From positions 1-64,000 of the forward strand of contig SECP01000023.1 in the NCBI GenBank assembly GCA_004193285.1: a DNA stretch of 64,000 nucleotides, written 5' to 3'. Positions within the stretch are counted from its first letter, which is position 1. The number at the start of each line of letters is the position of its first letter. Source of the stretch: Myxococcales bacterium (GTDB lineage Bacteria > Myxococcota_A > Polyangia > Polyangiales > Polyangiaceae). The notes beneath the pieces were generated by a model. That model had not been told where the DNA came from, made no database searches, and worked only from the letters and a program-made list of their open reading frames with translations. This document shows positions 61,807 through 64,000 of this stretch, piece after piece. A program made the position numbers and the translations under genes.

Positions 61807-63227
61807 GCCGAGGTGCAGCCGTGCCGTTGGCATTGCTAGGCGCGCTCGGTTGCGGCAGCGCCAGTCAACGGGCGCCCGCCGCCCCGAAGCCGACCGCGCC
61901 GGAGACCGCCACCGCTCCCACGCCTCCTCCACCACAGGCGCAACCGGCCAACGCGGTGGCGCCTTGTCGAGGCGAGCGCGTCCTTTCACTCACACCGCGG
62001 CGCGGCCACGCCCCGCGCAGCGTTGCGTCTCTGTTTGCGCCCTCGCTCCTGGCGCGCGACGACGACGCTCCAGAAGGTGCGCTCGAGAGGCTCGCGACGG
62101 CCGTGCTTGGCGCTAAACCGTGGCCCAGCGCACCCGAGAGCGTGGAGCTCTGCCGACAGCGGCCGGGCGCGCCCTCGAGCAGCAACGGACGCAGCGACCG
62201 TGCGCGCATCTTCGACCTGCAGCGCGTGACGACCACGGGCGGGGGTGCTGACCTGACGCTCGCGCTTTCCTCCACCGACGCGCTGGAGGCGCTCCTCGTG
62301 GATCACGACGCCAACTGGCAAGTCACGCTGCTCGACGCGGATAATCGCGTCGTGGCGCAAAGCTCGTTCGTCACCGAACGGCCTGCCCAGCAGACACTGG
62401 ACGGCGTCGGAGCAGTCCTGCGGCTCGAGCACGGCTTGATCCACGCCCACGTCGCTTTCGGGTGCGCCGACAAGAACGGCGAGCGCTTCGACGTGCCAAT
62501 CGAGCTCGGGCCCTCCTGTCTCAACGCCGACGCTTCGCCCTTCCCGCCGCAATCGTACCCTCTAGCGCAAGGGAGCGCGTCGTGTACGAAGCAGCCCCTC
62601 TCGGCCTCGACGCCACGCCGCCTGCCCGGCTACGAGGACACGCACGGCAAAACGGGTCCCTGGCTGGCCATGCCCTACGTGGCCGACGACGTGGCCGCGC
62701 TCGATACGGACTGGCTACGCGTTGCCAAGCTGCTCAGCCCTCGCGCCGCCGAACCAGTCCGCGCGGAGCCGAGCGAAGCCTTGGAGGCGTCGGCGGCCGT
62801 TGGCTCGCCGAGTCACGCGACCCCGCGCTGGAGCTACGTGCGCGGCGCCGGTCTCCGCCTGTATCAACTGCTGCCGGTTCGGAACGACCGCGACCGCGAG
62901 GCCTATTTAGCGCTCTACTCGCATGATCCGCCCCACGAGATCGTCCGCAGCGAGCGCAGCGAGTGGCACGTAGCGTTGCTCTCACCGAGCTACGCTCTGC
63001 TGTCGGACGTCGCGTTCACGACCGCCCCGGCGCCCGGCCGCTACGTCGCGCTACAAACCGAGCTCGAGGTGCGGGACGGACAGCCCACGGCTAGTGTGCA
63101 GTACCTCAAGAGTCTGCCCGGACCGTCGAACGCGGGCACGCCTGGGTTCGCGAGCGGCGTCGCGAGCTTCAGGCGCCGCTTGCGCGTCGACGTCGACCGC
63201 GGCTGTACTGCATTGGAGTCGCCATGA
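61803..63227 (+). CDS. Lipoprotein of unknown function, candidate immunity partner
   Basis: This 474-residue protein starts at the ATGA overlap with the effector-like gene. The signal has lipobox ALGC (MSRGAAVPLALLGALGC), then a Pro/Ala/Thr linker to about 50. The body has several Cys residues (PCRGERV, VELCRQRP, FGCADKNG, PSCLNADA, ASCTKQPL) and repeated beta-sandwich-like stretches. I do not recognise a family. A periplasmic lipoprotein translated together with a wall-hydrolase-like protein is the expected arrangement for an immunity protein, but secretion accessory or surface protein are equally open. The stop again overlaps the following start (ATGA). Confidence 0.65.
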   Translation: MSRGAAVPLALLGALGCGSASQRAPAAPKPTAPETATAPTPPPPQAQPANAVAPCRGERVLSLTPRRGHAPRSVASLFAPSLLARDDDAPEGALERLATAVLGAKPWPSAPESVELCRQRPGAPSSSNGRSDRARIFDLQRVTTTGGGADLTLALSSTDALEALLVDHDANWQVTLLDADNRVVAQSSFVTERPAQQTLDGVGAVLRLEHGLIHAHVAFGCADKNGERFDVPIELGPSCLNADASPFPPQSYPLAQGSASCTKQPLSASTPRRLPGYEDTHGKTGPWLAMPYVADDVAALDTDWLRVAKLLSPRAAEPVRAEPSEALEASAAVGSPSHATPRWSYVRGAGLRLYQLLPVRNDRDREAYLALYSHDPPHEIVRSERSEWHVALLSPSYALLSDVAFTTAPAPGRYVALQTELEVRDGQPTASVQYLKSLPGPSNAGTPGFASGVASFRRRLRVDVDRGCTALESP

Positions 63228-64000
63228 GCTTGCACCACCCGAGCACCTTCATCGTACGCTTTGCGGTCGATGAGTTTCTGGTTCGGGTTTCACGCGAGCC
63301 TCGGGTGGTTGACCGCGAACAGCGAGGACTTGCTCGACAGCTGCTCGCCGCGCTGCGCTTCGGGCTCGAGGCGCACGACCCGCGCTTGCTGCGACTCGCG
63401 AGGCACCTCGCGCGCGCAGCCGAGGGAGCCGACGATCCGAGCTTCCCGTCACGCACGCTGGATTCGCGCACCGACACCCTCGACCTCCTGGGCCGCCTCG
63501 AGCTGGCGTTCGCGCAGGGGCGGCTCGCGGCCGCGTCGCGAAAGCTACCTTCCCTCAGCGAGCGGCGCACGCCGTTCGACCTCGAGCTACCGCCCGCACC
63601 GCCCCCCTCCCGCCAATCCGGCACCCACACGTTCGAGCTGCGCTTGGTCGACGAGGTGGGTCAGGGTATCCCGCACATCGACGCCGAGTTCAGCGCAGAT
63701 GGCTTGCAAGTCGTCGCCACGAACGCGGCCGGCGTCGCGCTGCTGGATGGTGCCGCCTCCGCTTCCGCCAGCGTGAGCATCACGGACGCCGAAGGGCTCT
63801 CCGCCGTGCTGGAGCCGCGCTGGGCCAAGCCACGCCAAGGGGCGCCGCTCAAGGAAAGCAACGTTAGAGTCGTGGTCTTCCGAGGCCAAAAGCTGGGGCC
63901 ATTCTCGCTCAAAGCCGAGGTGCCGAACACGATCGTGCTTCAGCCGCCGCTCGGCCAGCTCTTCATCGAGCTATGGGACAAATCGGGCCGCCAGGTACAT
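63224..64000 (+). CDS. Partial protein with the same regulatory module as the 57337 gene product
   Basis: The frame from ATG 63224 is open to the last base (259 codons) and continues beyond the window. After a helical N-terminal region (REPRVVDREQRGLARQLLAALRFGLEAH), residues from about 130 read FELRLVDEVGQGIPHIDAEFSADGLQVVATNAAGVALLD ... EGLSAVLEPRWAKPRQGAPLKESNVRVVVF. This parallels LALNLLDEVGDPLASQDISLSYAEG ... LKRRWDKPRNKPRLRGNRAVSVVS in the first cassette protein. It is likely another OmpA-type or related protein. Translation is coupled to the lipoprotein gene (ATGA). Confidence 0.7.
   Translation, partial: MSLHHPSTFIVRFAVDEFLVRVSREPRVVDREQRGLARQLLAALRFGLEAHDPRLLRLARHLARAAEGADDPSFPSRTLDSRTDTLDLLGRLELAFAQGRLAAASRKLPSLSERRTPFDLELPPAPPPSRQSGTHTFELRLVDEVGQGIPHIDAEFSADGLQVVATNAAGVALLDGAASASASVSITDAEGLSAVLEPRWAKPRQGAPLKESNVRVVVFRGQKLGPFSLKAEVPNTIVLQPPLGQLFIELWDKSGRQVH

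Overview
The window is high-GC DNA from what looks like a myxobacterium (Myxococcota, probably the Polyangiales/Sorangiineae side). The grounds are many lipoproteins with Gly/Ser/Pro-rich linkers, a protein with the Myxococcus-type cysteine-rich repeat, an FHA-type sigma54 activator, a transmembrane Ser/Thr kinase, an MglA-like GTPase, a TIG-domain lipoprotein and a B12-dependent ribonucleotide reductase. This is inference from gene content; no rRNA or species marker is present. Genes are dense, run on both strands in short operons, and are often coupled by ATGA, TTGA or TGATG overlaps.

Layout. 1-5.8 kb: a lipoprotein cut by the window edge, PlsB, a MepA-like murein endopeptidase coupled to an orphan DNA methyltransferase, and a lipoprotein. 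6-12.6 kb: acetoacetyl-CoA synthetase, divergent M3 oligopeptidase, an Ala/Pro-repeat protein, and a GH10 xylanase lipoprotein. 12.8-14.7 kb: a small lipoprotein, MsrP, and an MsrQ gene broken by an internal deletion plus frameshift. 15-26 kb: an unknown gene, an active/inactive M16 peptidase pair, CstA, RsmB and NrdJ. 26-33.4 kb: an MglA-like GTPase/PocR histidine kinase/ThiL operon, a PEGA-like membrane protein, ArgH and homoserine kinase. 33.4-44.7 kb: lipoproteins, HflX, TypA, an XRE-cupin regulator and an FHA-sigma54 activator, with a 65-bp repeat pair and a 47-bp tandem array around the cysteine-rich lipoprotein. 44.7-50.5 kb: envelope genes, including an ECF-sigma-like/Ser-Thr kinase fusion coupled to an MscS channel, a DUF481 porin, an OmpA protein and MscL. 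50.5-56.5 kb: the nadB-CPBP-patatin-Tudor-like lipoprotein operon and etfBA.

56.5-64 kb looks like an accessory region beside a tRNA. A complete tRNA-Pro(CGG) is followed 191 bp later by a near-perfect 77-bp copy of its 3' half and terminator, with three perfect hairpins between the copies. A tightly coupled cassette follows: an OmpA/peptidoglycan-binding protein, a large protein with a lysozyme/transglycosylase-like C-terminus, a lipoprotein that could be its immunity partner, and a paralogue of the first protein that runs off the window. The architecture resembles accessory and effector loci of contractile injection systems (T6SS-like), but no VgrG, Hcp, sheath or integrase is visible here. 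This cassette and the ECF-kinase fusion are the best candidates for undescribed biology.
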